Source of the DNA: an uncultured Flavobacteriaceae bacterium
GTDB lineage: Bacteria; Bacteroidota; Bacteroidia; Flavobacteriales; Flavobacteriaceae
Assembly: GCA_947488435.1 (NCBI GenBank)
Contig: CANKZG010000002.1
Location: 682,001-746,000 of the forward strand
DNA length: 64,000 bases
Direction: 5' to 3'
Below are positions 45,849-55,489 of the stretch, piece by piece. Below the pieces are notes generated by a model. That model was not told the DNA's origin. It saw only the letters and a program-made list of their open reading frames with translations, and ran no database searches. Position 1 is the stretch's first letter, and each line of letters opens with the position of its first letter. The position numbers and the translations under genes are program-made.

Positions 45849-46796
45849 TTACTGCTCTTTAGTATCTACTTCGGTATTGTAATACATTAACCTGCGCGTA
45901 GTGTAAGTGTTTGTTGGACTAATAATTTTTTTAACCCAATTACTTTCCGGTTTTGCTTGATCGAGTTGGTAATTATATTTTTCTGTTTTAGCAGTAACTC
46001 CTTTTTTGGTATACACTTCCGTAAGTCTTAAATCTTCATTGTAGTTATATATAACAATTTCTTTTGAAGCAAACGCTTCTGATTTAGTATCAAACTCAAA
46101 ATGTTCTTCTCGAATAAGAATATCTTTATCATTAAACTGTTGTTCGATAGCTTTAATTGGTTCCCCGTCTAAAAACTGCTTTGTAAGTTTTATTATCAGG
46201 GAAGAACTGGATTTGGATGTTTTTTGAGAGGTTCTAACAGATTTTTGTATGACATCATTTAAAAAATAACTCACCGTAGTTTCATCCTTGTAGGTACTGT
46301 AATCAATACGTGTTTCATCAGTACCATTGTTATTTGTTCTAATTATGGTTATTAACTGGTCATTATCGTCAAAAATATATTCATATTGATCGATAAAATC
46401 TTGGCTGTAAGAAACTATTTGTTCTTTAATTCTCTTTTGGGAGGTTGTATCAATTTCATAAATATTGGCCATAGAGGTGTTTTTGTCAAAAACACCATCA
46501 AAGTAACGTTCTACACGTTTCTCAACAAGGTATCCCTTATCATATTTATAATAGGTGATTGCGTAATCTTTTTCACTATGGCGGGTAACTGATTTTGTTA
46601 GCAGACCAGCCTTATTAAAATCATACTCTTCTTTTCCGTAATCGGTTATTACTTGACAAAACTTAACCTCACCTCTTAAATCAAAATCTTTAAGCGTAAA
46701 TATCCGTAGCTCTTGTGAAAAAGCCAGATTACTGCCCAAAATAAAACCAAGGCACAGAATGGCATTCCCAATACGTTCGAAGTAGTTTTTAATCAT
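45849..46796 (-). CDS. Secreted protein with beta-hairpin repeats, unknown function
   Basis: A 315-residue protein with a signal peptide ending AFSQ. The mature part is a run of short strand repeats of the type YDFNKAGLLTK, YEYIFDDNDQLITI and YNYNEDLRLTEVY, reminiscent of RHS/YD-like or MORN-like beta hairpins, but no named domain was assigned. It has its own promoter 5 bp from the ATG and a terminator further upstream isolates it from dnaK. Function unknown. Confidence 0.7.
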   Translation of the reverse strand: MIKNYFERIGNAILCLGFILGSNLAFSQELRIFTLKDFDLRGEVKFCQVITDYGKEEYDFNKAGLLTKSVTRHSEKDYAITYYKYDKGYLVEKRVERYFDGVFDKNTSMANIYEIDTTSQKRIKEQIVSYSQDFIDQYEYIFDDNDQLITIIRTNNNGTDETRIDYSTYKDETTVSYFLNDVIQKSVRTSQKTSKSSSSLIIKLTKQFLDGEPIKAIEQQFNDKDILIREEHFEFDTKSEAFASKEIVIYNYNEDLRLTEVYTKKGVTAKTEKYNYQLDQAKPESNWVKKIISPTNTYTTRRLMYYNTEVDTKEQ

Positions 46797-46800
46797 ATAT

Positions 46801-46829
46801 CAAAATTAAGCTATAATCTTACAATCAAA
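46801..46829 (-). promoter_or_regulatory. Promoter of the 46796 gene
   Basis: On the reverse strand TTTG (46829-46826), a 17-bp spacer and TAATTTTG (46808-46801) match the Bacteroidota consensus. The -7 element ends four bases before the ATG, so the mRNA should be leaderless or nearly so. Confidence 0.65.
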
Positions 46830-46850
46830 GACAAAAAACATGCCTAAAAT

Positions 46851-46877
46851 ACAAAGGGGGGCTTTCGCCCCCCTTGT
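46851..46877. terminator. GC-rich terminator after dnaK
   Basis: The stem AAGGGGGGC / GCCCCCCTT with a TTTC loop, about 33 bp past the dnaK stop on the reverse strand. It is followed there by TTTGTATTTT. It is the most GC-rich short element in this part of the window. Confidence 0.9.
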
Positions 46878-46909
46878 ACTATTCTATAAATTGTTTACTT
46901 CTTAAAGTA

Positions 46910-48823
46910 TTATTTTACTTCTTCAAAATCAACATCTTCTACATTGTCTCCTTCAGGAGTTCCACCATCAGCGGCTGCTCCTGCATCTCCAGCAGGGCCG
47001 CCTGCGGCTTGTTGTGCTTCTGCCTGAGCTTTATACATTTCTTCGGAAGCTACTTTCCAAGCTTCGTTGATTTTATCTAAAGCTGGGCTAATTACTGCAA
47101 GATCCTTTGTTTCATAAGCTTTCTTCAATTCTTCTAAAGCTTCTTCGATTGGTTTTTTCTTATCATCCGATAATTTATCCCCAAACTCTTTCAATTGTTT
47201 TTCCGTTTGGAAAATCATTCCATCAGCTTCATTAAGCTTATCTACAGTTTCTTTTGCTTTTTTATCAGACTCCGCGTTCGCTTCCGCTTCTGCCTTCATT
47301 TTCTCGATCTCTTCTTCTGTTAAACCTGAAGAAGCTTCGATTCTTATATCCTGAGTCTTGTTTGTAGCTTTATCAGTTGCGGAAACTTTAATGATACCAT
47401 TTGCATCAATATCAAAAGTAACTTCAATCTGAGGCGTTCCTCGTTGCGCTGGAGGTATACCATCCAAATGGAAACGACCTATAGTCTTATTGTCACCAGC
47501 CATTGGTCGCTCTCCCTGTAGTACGTGAATTTCTACAGAAGGCTGATTGTCTGCTGCCGTTGAAAATATTTGAGACTTCTTCGTAGGAATCGTTGTATTT
47601 GCCTCAATCAGTTTTGTCATTACACTACCCATAGTTTCAATACCTAAGGATAATGGAGTAACATCTAATAAAAGTACATCTTTCACATCTCCTGTAAGTA
47701 CACCTCCTTGAATTCCTGCGCCAACAGCTACTACTTCATCTGGGTTTACACCTTTGGAAGGCTTCTTTCCAAAGAATTTCTCAACCGCTTCTTGTACTGC
47801 CGGAATACGTGTAGATCCTCCTACCAAAATGATCTCATCGATATCACTTTTAGATATTCCTGCTGCTTTCAATGCAGTTTCGCAAGGCTCTATCGTGCGT
47901 TTTACTAAATCTCCAATTAGTTGTTCAAATTTTGACCTAGCCAGTGTGCGCACTAAATGCTTAGGTCCAGATGCTGTTGCAGTAACATATGGCAGGTTTA
48001 TTTCTGTCTGAGCCGAAGATGATAATTCAATCTTTGCTTTTTCAGCAGCTTCTCTTAAACGTTGTAATGCCATGGCATCATCTCTAAGATCAATACCTTC
48101 ATCTTTTTTAAATTCTTCTGCCAACCAATCTATGATTTTTTGATCTACATCATCTCCTCCAAGATGCGTGTCTCCATCCGTGGATAGCACTTCAAAAACG
48201 CCATCTCCTAGTTCAAGAATAGATACATCATGTGTTCCTCCACCAAAATCAAACACTACAATTTTTCTGTCCGTATCTTTCTTATCTAAACCATAAGCCA
48301 ATGACGCAGCAGTTGGTTCATTAATAATACGTTCTACTGTTAGTCCAGCAATTTCTCCAGCTTCCTTGGTTGCCTGACGTTGCGCATCATTAAAGTATGC
48401 AGGTACTGTAATTACCGCTCTGGTCACATCTTGACCCAAATAATCTTCCGCAGTTTTCTTCATTTTCTGAAGAATCATTGCGGATAGTTCCTGTGGCGTA
48501 TACAAACGATCGTCAATCTCTACTCGTGGGGTATCGTTGTCTCCTTTAACAACTTTATATGGTACTCTTTCAGCTTCTTTAGAAGATTCTGAGAATTTAT
48601 TTCCCATGAATCTTTTTATAGAATATATAGTTTTATGAGGGTTTGTAACTGCTTGTCTTTTGGCTGGATCTCCTACTTTAATTTCTCCACCTTCTACAAA
48701 AGCAATTACCGAAGGAGTTGTTCTTTTTCCTTCTGCATTAGGAATTACAACGGGCTCATTACCTTCCATTACAGAAACGCAGGAGTTGGTAGTTCCTAAA
48801 TCGATTCCAATTATCTTACTCAT
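46910..48823 (-). CDS. dnaK: Molecular chaperone DnaK (Hsp70)
   Basis: A 637-residue Hsp70 chaperone that binds unfolded peptides under ATP control. N-terminal [16 protein letters not shown], the phosphate loop [30 protein letters not shown] and the C-terminal acidic tail ending DVDFEEVK are typical. The substrate-binding domain and lid follow. dnaJ and grpE are not adjacent. The promoter region shows a sigma-54-like element and a TGACA/TGTCA palindrome, suggesting special heat- or stress-linked control. Confidence 0.98.
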   Translation of the reverse strand: MSKIIGIDLGTTNSCVSVMEGNEPVVIPNAEGKRTTPSVIAFVEGGEIKVGDPAKRQAVTNPHKTIYSIKRFMGNKFSESSKEAERVPYKVVKGDNDTPRVEIDDRLYTPQELSAMILQKMKKTAEDYLGQDVTRAVITVPAYFNDAQRQATKEAGEIAGLTVERIINEPTAASLAYGLDKKDTDRKIVVFDFGGGTHDVSILELGDGVFEVLSTDGDTHLGGDDVDQKIIDWLAEEFKKDEGIDLRDDAMALQRLREAAEKAKIELSSSAQTEINLPYVTATASGPKHLVRTLARSKFEQLIGDLVKRTIEPCETALKAAGISKSDIDEIILVGGSTRIPAVQEAVEKFFGKKPSKGVNPDEVVAVGAGIQGGVLTGDVKDVLLLDVTPLSLGIETMGSVMTKLIEANTTIPTKKSQIFSTAADNQPSVEIHVLQGERPMAGDNKTIGRFHLDGIPPAQRGTPQIEVTFDIDANGIIKVSATDKATNKTQDIRIEASSGLTEEEIEKMKAEAEANAESDKKAKETVDKLNEADGMIFQTEKQLKEFGDKLSDDKKKPIEEALEELKKAYETKDLAVISPALDKINEAWKVASEEMYKAQAEAQQAAGGPAGDAGAAADGGTPEGDNVEDVDFEEVK

Positions 48824-48875
48824 GTTTTATTTTTTATTGTATTAGTGATATATACATAGTTACATGCGCAAAAGG

Positions 48876-48891
48876 ACAAACAATATGCCAA
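48876..48891 (-). promoter_or_regulatory. Sigma-54-like -24/-12 promoter element upstream of dnaK
   Basis: On the reverse strand TTGGCATATTGTTTGT fits TGGCA(C/T)-N5-TTG(C): the GG and the second G are spaced as in -24/-12 promoters, with T replacing the final C. A start about 12 bp downstream would give a leader of about 40 nt to the dnaK ATG. Confidence 0.5.
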
Positions 48892-48902
48892 TTCTTAAAA
48901 AC

Positions 48903-48915
48903 TGACAGGATGTCA
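48903..48915. promoter_or_regulatory. Palindromic operator-like site upstream of dnaK
   Basis: TGACA-GGA-TGTCA is a perfect 5-3-5 palindrome centred about 20 bp upstream of the -24-like GG. Its place fits a regulator-binding site; the regulator is unknown. No CIRCE element was found. Confidence 0.55.
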
Positions 48916-49160
48916 TTTTTTCTAAAAGGAACATAAAAATCTGTCAAAAATTAAGACAAATACAACATTCCAACGATGTTAAATATTTAATAATTCTCCC
49001 TTTTGTCGCATATGGTTCTATCAAAGCTTTTACTTTAGATAGATAAACGGTAATTTCAAGGAATACATTGGAGACCGTTTTTCATTTTGAAAAGAAAAGA
49101 TCAAGCCCTAACTTGTTTGATGAAATACATAAATTTTATAGTAATTAAGGTTATATAATT

Positions 49161-50837
49161 ATGAGAAGTGTTCTATTTCTGCTGTTATCGATTTTTATCG
49201 GACAACAGGCAACTGGGCAATCTGTTGCAGAAAAATCCCCGAGATTGATCGTCGGAATTGTTGTGGATCAAATGCGTTTCGATCATCTGTATAAATACCA
49301 AGAAAAATATTCTGAAAATGGTTTTAAACGATTGATGCGAAATGGATACAATTTTAAAAATATGCACTACAATTATGTGCCCACGGTCACGGCAGCAGGA
49401 CACGCCTCAATATATACCGGTACAACCCCCGCTTTTCATGGCATAATCGGAAACAGTTGGTTTGATCGCAACAAAAATGCTGTCGTCGGAAATGTCGATG
49501 ATAGTAACTCAAAAACCATAGGTACAAAAACCACAAGCACGTCGGGTGCCTCTCCAAAAAATATGTTGAGTACAACCATAGCAGATCAAATGCGTCTTGC
49601 TAGTAATTTTAAGTCAAAAACCATTAGTGTGTCTCTCAAAGATAGAGGAGCGATTCTTCCGGGCGGTCGTTCTGCAAATGCTGCATATTGGTTCGACACC
49701 GCATTTAGTCCAGGATATTTTGTATCAAGCACTTATTATATGAATTCGCTGCCTAAATGGGCCGCTGATTTTAATGCCTTAGAAAAGTCCAATACCTATT
49801 TAAATGAAACATGGACAACCTTATATCCTATTGAAACATATACCGAGAGTGCGCCAGACAAAAATCGTTACGAGCGTGCTATAGGAGGAAAACGGCAGGC
49901 AACATTTCCTTATGATTTTAAAACTTTACGGGAAAAATATAAAGCCTTAAATGCAGAATATCAGCTTATGTTACTTTCACCAGCCGGTAACACAATACTG
50001 ACTGATTTTGCCATCGAGGCTATTAAAGGAGAAGACTTGGGTAAGGATAACCATACTGATTTGCTCAATATTAGTTATTCCGTTCCAGATGTTGTTGGAC
50101 ATACGTTGGGCCCCCAATCCGTTGAAGCAGAGGACATCTACTTGCGACTAGATCAGAATATTGCTGATCTGTTATCCTATTTAGATAACACCGTGGGGAA
50201 GCAAAATTATACGCTTTTTTTAACTTCCGATCATGCTGCAGTACCTACTGCTTCTTATTTAAATGATAGAAAACTCCCTACGGGTATTGCACGGACAAAA
50301 CAATACAAGGAAGCTTTAACCGAGTATCTAGATAAAAAATATCGCAAGAATTCCTGGATTCAATACTTCGAGTATGAGCATGTATATCTAAATAGACAGG
50401 CCATTGCGGCCCAAGGGTTAGACCTTAGTACAATTCAAAAAGATGCTGCCGAGTTTTTAAGTAATCTCGATGGCATCCATACTGTTTTAACCGCCAACAA
50501 TTTAAAACATTACGATTATAGCAACGGGATAAAAAGAGCCATTCAAAACGGATTCTATGCCAAACGTTCTGGGGATTTACTACTTAGTTTTGATCCCGGT
50601 ATTATTCAAGATATGAATTCGGAAATAGCCATTACCACCGTAAAAGGAACAACTCATGGTTCCGGATATTCTTATGACACCCACGTCCCTATGTTGTGGT
50701 ATGGTGCCAGAATACCTCAAGGAAGCTCGGTAAAAAAAGTGGAAATAACCAGTATTGCTCCAACTATCGCCATGTTATTAAACGTACAGCTTCCCAGTGC
50801 CGGCGAAGGGATACCCCTGATTGAAATTTTTGAGTGA
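49161..50837 (+). CDS. pafA: Alkaline phosphatase PafA
   Basis: A 558-residue secreted phosphatase. After the signal peptide (to about residue 19) it keeps the PafA active site: Asp in VVDQMRFD, the Thr nucleophile in PTVTAAGHASI, Asn in GNSWFD, Lys and Arg in SLKDRGAIL, zinc ligands in SVPDVVGHTLG, TSDHAAVP and TTHGSGYSYDTH. PafA-type enzymes cleave phosphomonoesters in the periplasm without needing phosphate starvation. Its stop codon abuts the stop of the convergent CotH-like gene. Confidence 0.95.
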   Translation: MRSVLFLLLSIFIGQQATGQSVAEKSPRLIVGIVVDQMRFDHLYKYQEKYSENGFKRLMRNGYNFKNMHYNYVPTVTAAGHASIYTGTTPAFHGIIGNSWFDRNKNAVVGNVDDSNSKTIGTKTTSTSGASPKNMLSTTIADQMRLASNFKSKTISVSLKDRGAILPGGRSANAAYWFDTAFSPGYFVSSTYYMNSLPKWAADFNALEKSNTYLNETWTTLYPIETYTESAPDKNRYERAIGGKRQATFPYDFKTLREKYKALNAEYQLMLLSPAGNTILTDFAIEAIKGEDLGKDNHTDLLNISYSVPDVVGHTLGPQSVEAEDIYLRLDQNIADLLSYLDNTVGKQNYTLFLTSDHAAVPTASYLNDRKLPTGIARTKQYKEALTEYLDKKYRKNSWIQYFEYEHVYLNRQAIAAQGLDLSTIQKDAAEFLSNLDGIHTVLTANNLKHYDYSNGIKRAIQNGFYAKRSGDLLLSFDPGIIQDMNSEIAITTVKGTTHGSGYSYDTHVPMLWYGARIPQGSSVKKVEITSIAPTIAMLLNVQLPSAGEGIPLIEIFE

Positions 50838-51905
50838 TCAATCGATAATATCACCTCTAGTTCGATTGAGTATTTTAGATCGAAAAGAAGCATCATTTTC
50901 GATAATCTCAAAAAAGCGTAGCACAAATTTTCTTGCTTCAATAAATTCTGAAGTATTCTCAAAAACCGTTGCATGGTCGTTTATTAAACCCATAATTTGT
51001 TCTTTTTTAGCAATAAACTCCATTCGCACTTGCTGTAATATTTTTGGATCTCGTGCAAAACCGCGATACAATCGATCAGTAACTTTATCGATAGGCAACT
51101 TCTTTCCTCCAACATCAGCAACAAACATATAACTGGGGTTGACCAAACCGGAAAGATCAAAATCATAAGGTACGGGGATAATGGTTTTTTGCACAAATAA
51201 TAACTTTCCGTTATGCCGCGCACCATTTGCAAAATCTGTATTGCCAATTAAATATTGAAAAAAGGTATTTCTGGTGGCATTTACAGCCTCATGCATTTGT
51301 GGATGAATAAAACGATCTAGCACTCTTCCATTGCTTCGGTTTGCAAGACTTTTAATATCTTCAATAAAAAATGCATTTAATTGATGTGGCTTAGCTTTGC
51401 CCTTTTTTAATTCCACAAAATCTAAATCTAAACGCCTTACTTTTAAATGATACGGCGACATTAGTTCGTATATTTTATACGCCAGGTATTCTTTTAAAAC
51501 ATTATCATTATCATCAAATCGGCGTAAACAAGGGAGTACTAGTTTAAACTTTCTATTACCTTCAAAAAGTGTTTGCTGCGCTTCTTTTTTCTTTATCTTC
51601 ATTTTAATCGGAGGAAAATAACAGTGTTTTCTTCTGTAATTGCCTCTAGCTCTAATTTTAACGGGTATAGAATCCCAACCCTTAGGGGTACGATAGGTTA
51701 AAATTGTTTTTAAATAGGTAGTATCATTTGTATTCTGTCGCACATTGCGATTCGAAAAATTCAGTTTAACCGGTAACGGATCTGTTCCAAAAAACATAGT
51801 AGTATCTATGTTTTTGTTTTTTAGCGTCTCTTTCTGTTTGCTGTACACTATATTACTCAGGATGAAACAGGCCATCAGTACATAAAAAAACTGTTTTTTT
51901 TCCAT
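50838..51905 (-). CDS. CotH-like secreted protein
   Basis: A 355-residue protein with an N-terminal signal-like helix. The middle has VKIRARGNYRRKHC and a KFKLVLPC strand, then LKEYLAYKIYEL, and near the C-terminus TDFANGARHNGKLL and PVPYDFDLSGLVN, with paired Asp residues as in CotH-type kinase folds. CotH proteins are atypical, often secreted protein kinases. The match is by pattern and not certain. Gene and pafA stops are back to back. Confidence 0.65.
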   Translation of the reverse strand: MEKKQFFYVLMACFILSNIVYSKQKETLKNKNIDTTMFFGTDPLPVKLNFSNRNVRQNTNDTTYLKTILTYRTPKGWDSIPVKIRARGNYRRKHCYFPPIKMKIKKKEAQQTLFEGNRKFKLVLPCLRRFDDNDNVLKEYLAYKIYELMSPYHLKVRRLDLDFVELKKGKAKPHQLNAFFIEDIKSLANRSNGRVLDRFIHPQMHEAVNATRNTFFQYLIGNTDFANGARHNGKLLFVQKTIIPVPYDFDLSGLVNPSYMFVADVGGKKLPIDKVTDRLYRGFARDPKILQQVRMEFIAKKEQIMGLINDHATVFENTSEFIEARKFVLRFFEIIENDASFRSKILNRTRGDIID

Positions 51906-51960
51906 AGGTTCCCGAATTTACACGTCAGTTATTTTTAACAACTACGAGGTCGAAATTGCT

Positions 51961-52419
51961 TTACTTTGCACAGTTATCTTCTCTCCCTGTATCTACCAAA
52001 TAAATAATTTTCCAAACCCCATCATCTTTTAGCAATTGAAAGTTATTTACTCCACAATGGTGAAAACTGTCCTTCAACCAAAATTCATACGGAGTCCATA
52101 CATTCGCCATTACATCATCAATTTGAATGGTATACCCAAGTATTTTCTCTTCAAATTTTGTAGTTTTTGGAATGCCTATTATGCCTTCCAAAAATTTTGA
52201 AAATTCCTGAGTTCGCAATACCGTTTTTCCATCCTTATTTTTAGCAATACGCTGCATTACAATTTCATTAAAAACTACAGATTTTATAACGGAAGAGTCT
52301 TGTTTATGAAATCCCTCAAAAAAGCGTTCTATGGTCTGTTGTACCGCTATCTTCTCGTTGTCCTGAGTATAACCAATTGCAAAGCATAATATCATAAGAA
52401 ATGTGCATAAAACTCTCAT
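51961..52419 (-). CDS. Secreted NTF2-like protein
   Basis: A 152-residue protein with a signal peptide (to about GYTQ) and a single NTF2/SnoaL-like cone-shaped domain: AVQQTIERFFEGFHKQDSSV helix, then strands ending VWTPYEFWLKD and VNNFQLLKDDGVWKIIYLVD. Such small domains bind or act on hydrophobic molecules; no catalytic set is evident. It lies 55 bp upstream of the CotH-like gene on the same strand. Function unknown. Confidence 0.75.
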   Translation of the reverse strand: MRVLCTFLMILCFAIGYTQDNEKIAVQQTIERFFEGFHKQDSSVIKSVVFNEIVMQRIAKNKDGKTVLRTQEFSKFLEGIIGIPKTTKFEEKILGYTIQIDDVMANVWTPYEFWLKDSFHHCGVNNFQLLKDDGVWKIIYLVDTGREDNCAK

Positions 52420-52579
52420 ATCTAGTATTTTTAATTGTGATCTAAAATACTAGAAATAATCTATTATTCTAGGAATGCATGATTTTTTGTCTGAAAATCT
52501 GTGAATACAGGATTCCTAATTTTCTTCCATAGAAAATCAATCAAAACTCCTTACTTTTATCCGTACAAAAAATATTAAG

Positions 52580-53398
52580 ATGTCAATTGCCAAAAAAGAA
52601 TACAAAAGAGTGACCGTAAAATCCTTAGTGGATATGAAAAAAAATGGAGAGAAAATCTCTATGCTTACGGCCTACGATTATTCCATGGCCAAAATTGTGG
52701 ATGCGGCCAATATCGATGTTATTTTGGTTGGCGATTCAGCCAGTAATGTTATGGCCGGACATGAAACTACGCTTCCTATCACCCTAGACCAGATGATTTA
52801 TCATGCTGCATCCGTGGTTAGAGCTGCAAAACGTGCTTTGATTGTAGTAGACATCCCTTTCGGAAGTTATCAAAGTGATCCAAAAGAAGCGCTTCGATCT
52901 GCAATTCGCATTATGAAAGAAAGTGGTGCACATGCTGTAAAGGTAGAAGGTGGTGTGGAAATTAAAGAATCTGTAAAGCGTATTTTGCATGCTGGGATTC
53001 CCGTTATGGGACACCTGGGCTTAACACCACAATCTATTTATAAATTTGGGACATACACCGTAAGAGCTAAGGAAGAAGAAGAAGCTAAAAAACTATTAAG
53101 TGATGCTAAAACTCTAGAAAAATTAGGGTGTTTTGGTATTGTTTTAGAAAAAATTCCTGCAGACCTAACCAAGAAAGTTTCCGATAGTTTATCCATTCCT
53201 ACTATTGGGATTGGCGGGGGAAAACATGCCGATGGACAAGTATTAGTTATTCATGATTTACTAGGAATGACTCATGAATTTAATCCTCGTTTTTTAAGAC
53301 GCTATATGAGTTTGTACGATGATATGAGCGCTGCAATTGGAAAATATGTTGCAGACGTAAAATCCAAAGATTTTCCCAACGACGACGAACAGTATTAA
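52580..53398 (+). CDS. panB: 3-Methyl-2-oxobutanoate hydroxymethyltransferase
   Basis: A 272-residue cytoplasmic enzyme adding a hydroxymethyl group from methylene-THF to 2-oxoisovalerate in pantothenate synthesis. It shows [42 protein letters not shown] and GHLGLTPQS motifs, with metal and substrate ligands. It is 12 bp upstream of lspA; panC and panD are not adjacent. Confidence 0.96.
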   Translation: MSIAKKEYKRVTVKSLVDMKKNGEKISMLTAYDYSMAKIVDAANIDVILVGDSASNVMAGHETTLPITLDQMIYHAASVVRAAKRALIVVDIPFGSYQSDPKEALRSAIRIMKESGAHAVKVEGGVEIKESVKRILHAGIPVMGHLGLTPQSIYKFGTYTVRAKEEEEAKKLLSDAKTLEKLGCFGIVLEKIPADLTKKVSDSLSIPTIGIGGGKHADGQVLVIHDLLGMTHEFNPRFLRRYMSLYDDMSAAIGKYVADVKSKDFPNDDEQY

Positions 53399-53410
53399 GC
53401 TCTGAATCTC

Positions 53411-53917
53411 ATGTTTTCTGCTTCAATACTTCGTAAAATTGGTATCATTGGTGTAATACTCCTTAACATTGGTTGCGATCAAATTTCCAAAAATGTCGTT
53501 CGTAATACCGTAGAACCACAGGCTTACATTCAAATTCATAAAGATTACTTTATATTATCTAATGTAGAAAACACGGGTGCAATGCTAGGTTTTGGTGAAA
53601 ATTTATCTCCAATTTTAAAGTTGATCTTTCTTCAAACATTACCGCTATTAGTATTATTAGTTTTGTTATTTCGCCTGCTGTATAAGATGCAACATAACAA
53701 ATGGCTTATAATGGCTTTTGCATTTGTAATAGGTGGAGGATTAAGCAATATCATTGACCGTATTCTTCTTGGTTATGTTACCGATTTTTTTCAGATTAAA
53801 ATAGGTTTCTTTAAAACGGGAATCTTTAATATGGCAGATGTATCTGTGACCATGGGAGTGCTATTAATATTAATCCTCTCTTTTAAGTCTCAAAAAAAGC
53901 TGGAAAGTGAAGCATAA
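53411..53917 (+). CDS. lspA: Lipoprotein signal peptidase (signal peptidase II)
   Basis: A 168-residue inner-membrane Asp protease that cuts prolipoproteins. Four transmembrane helices, DQISKNVVR near the start, the ENTGAMLGFG box, NIIDR with VTDFFQI (catalytic Asp) and FNMADVSV (second Asp) are as expected. Many Flavobacteria carry more than one lspA; whether this is the main copy cannot be told. It lies in a panB-lspA-rluA operon and overlaps the last gene by 11 bp. Confidence 0.88.
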   Translation: MFSASILRKIGIIGVILLNIGCDQISKNVVRNTVEPQAYIQIHKDYFILSNVENTGAMLGFGENLSPILKLIFLQTLPLLVLLVLLFRLLYKMQHNKWLIMAFAFVIGGGLSNIIDRILLGYVTDFFQIKIGFFKTGIFNMADVSVTMGVLLILILSFKSQKKLESEA

Positions 53918-54608
53918 AATCATTTCTACGTCTGAAAACCTTCAAATTTTATATGAAGACAATCATTTAATCGTCGTCAACAAACGTCCAGGAGACATTG
54001 TTCAAGGCGATAAAACTGGTGATACTCCCCTAAGTGAATTGGTAAAAGAATACCTTAAAATAAAATACAACAAACCCGGTTCGGTATTTTTAGGAGTAGT
54101 ACATCGATTGGATAGACCTACCTCCGGTATTGTGGTCTTTGCTCGGACTTCAAAGGCATTAACACGACTTAATAAAAGTTTTTTAGAAAAAGAAGTAAAA
54201 AAAAAATATTGGGCAATAGTAAAAACGGTACCAAATCCTTCAGAAGATACACTAACTCATTGGATGGTGAGAAATACCAAACAGAACAAATCCTATGCGC
54301 ACAAAAAAGAAGTTTCGAATGCTAAAAAAGCAATTTTATCGTATAAATTAATAAAACGCTTGGAACGTTATGCGTTGTTAGAAATTGACTTGATGACCGG
54401 ACGACATCATCAGATTCGAAGTCAGTTAACTGCAATTAATAGTCCCATCAAAGGAGATTTAAAGTACGGTTACGATCGTAGTAATCCCGACGGAAGTATT
54501 TGTTTACATGCCCGTTTGCTCACTTTGCAACATCCTGTAAAAAAAGAACCGCTTTCCATAACGGCAAATCCCCCAGACAATAGCATTTGGAATGCCTGTA
54601 TCCAATAA
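53907..54608 (+). CDS. RluA-family pseudouridine synthase
   Basis: A 233-residue RNA pseudouridine synthase. The catalytic motif GVVHRLDRPTSGIVVFA with the Asp nucleophile, then EVKKKYWAIV and LMTGRHHQIRSQL, are typical for the RluA/RluC/RluD branch. There is no S4 domain, so specificity (rRNA or tRNA site) is open. It overlaps lspA by 11 bp. Confidence 0.9.
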   Translation: MKHKIISTSENLQILYEDNHLIVVNKRPGDIVQGDKTGDTPLSELVKEYLKIKYNKPGSVFLGVVHRLDRPTSGIVVFARTSKALTRLNKSFLEKEVKKKYWAIVKTVPNPSEDTLTHWMVRNTKQNKSYAHKKEVSNAKKAILSYKLIKRLERYALLEIDLMTGRHHQIRSQLTAINSPIKGDLKYGYDRSNPDGSICLHARLLTLQHPVKKEPLSITANPPDNSIWNACIQ

Positions 54609-54621
54609 ATTATGGAGCATT

Positions 54622-55488
54622 TTAACTGTAGGATCTTATGCTTTCAATTACTACAGAACTCAGGATAAGTACACCTCCGAAGATCGTAGTTAAAGAGGGT
54701 ATTTCACTGAGAAATAAGGCACCAATTATAATCCCATAAACGGGTTGAATACTACTTATAATACTCGCTGTAGTAATTGAAAAATGCTTGAAACTTCTAA
54801 GAAATAAAGTATGACCTATTGCGGTGGTAATAAGAGCCAGTGCTAACAAAGGTTTCCACTCTGACAAGATATTTGTACTATCTTCAAAGAAAAAAAAGGG
54901 GCATAAAATTATAGCAATTACCAGTAGCTGATAGCTCATCAACGCCGTGCCATCGTATGTATTAACGCTAGATTTTAAACTTAGGTTGCGCAATGCATAA
55001 AACAGCGCAGATAAAATTCCTAATAATACTGCAATGGTATAGGAGCTATCTAAATCAAAATCCGGGACCAAAAAATAAATCCCCAACAGCACTAAGATCG
55101 CTAACAATAGGTGGACTTTTTGAAACTTAGTACGTAAAATAATAGGCTCTAAAAACGAAGTCAATACTGGATACGTAAATAAAGATAACATCCCTATAGC
55201 GACATTAGAATAGCGCAGCGAATAAAAATAGGTTATCCAGTGCAATCCCATAAAAAGACCACTTACCACCAATAACGCACGGTCTTTCTTTTTTATTCGT
55301 AAAGAAATGTTTTTCCATTTACAATAAACCAATAACAATAGTAATGCGAGTAGAGCTCTTAGTCCTATCGTAACAGGTACTGATAAGGTCGTATACCTTC
55401 CCAAAGCGCCTGAAGTACTTACAAACAGCATTGCTAAATTTAGCTCTAGCAGCTTTGCAATATGTGAGTTTTTATTTCTCAATAGCAA
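54622..55488 (-). CDS. EamA/DMT-family transporter
   Basis: A 288-residue membrane protein with about ten hydrophobic helices in two EamA repeats (SLRYSNVAIGMLSLFTYPVL and LFLRSFKHFSITTASIISSIQP) characteristic of drug/metabolite exporters. Substrate unknown. The gene starts one base after the stop of the long TPR-type gene upstream, so the two are likely cotranscribed. Confidence 0.85.
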   Translation of the reverse strand: MLLRNKNSHIAKLLELNLAMLFVSTSGALGRYTTLSVPVTIGLRALLALLLLLVYCKWKNISLRIKKKDRALLVVSGLFMGLHWITYFYSLRYSNVAIGMLSLFTYPVLTSFLEPIILRTKFQKVHLLLAILVLLGIYFLVPDFDLDSSYTIAVLLGILSALFYALRNLSLKSSVNTYDGTALMSYQLLVIAIILCPFFFFEDSTNILSEWKPLLALALITTAIGHTLFLRSFKHFSITTASIISSIQPVYGIIIGALFLSEIPSLTTIFGGVLILSSVVIESIRSYS

Positions 55489-55489
55489 A

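Larger units (their letters stand above)
48824..49160. other. 337-bp divergent intergenic region between dnaK and pafA
   Basis: It holds the dnaK promoter region described separately, a further TGTCA half site at 48942-48946, and AT-rich sequence towards pafA. No ORF, RNA gene or clear pafA promoter was recognised. Confidence 0.6.

Noticed and set aside
47708-48845. Forward-strand ORFs opposite dnaK
   Set aside because: They are frame shadows of a highly conserved gene on the other strand.
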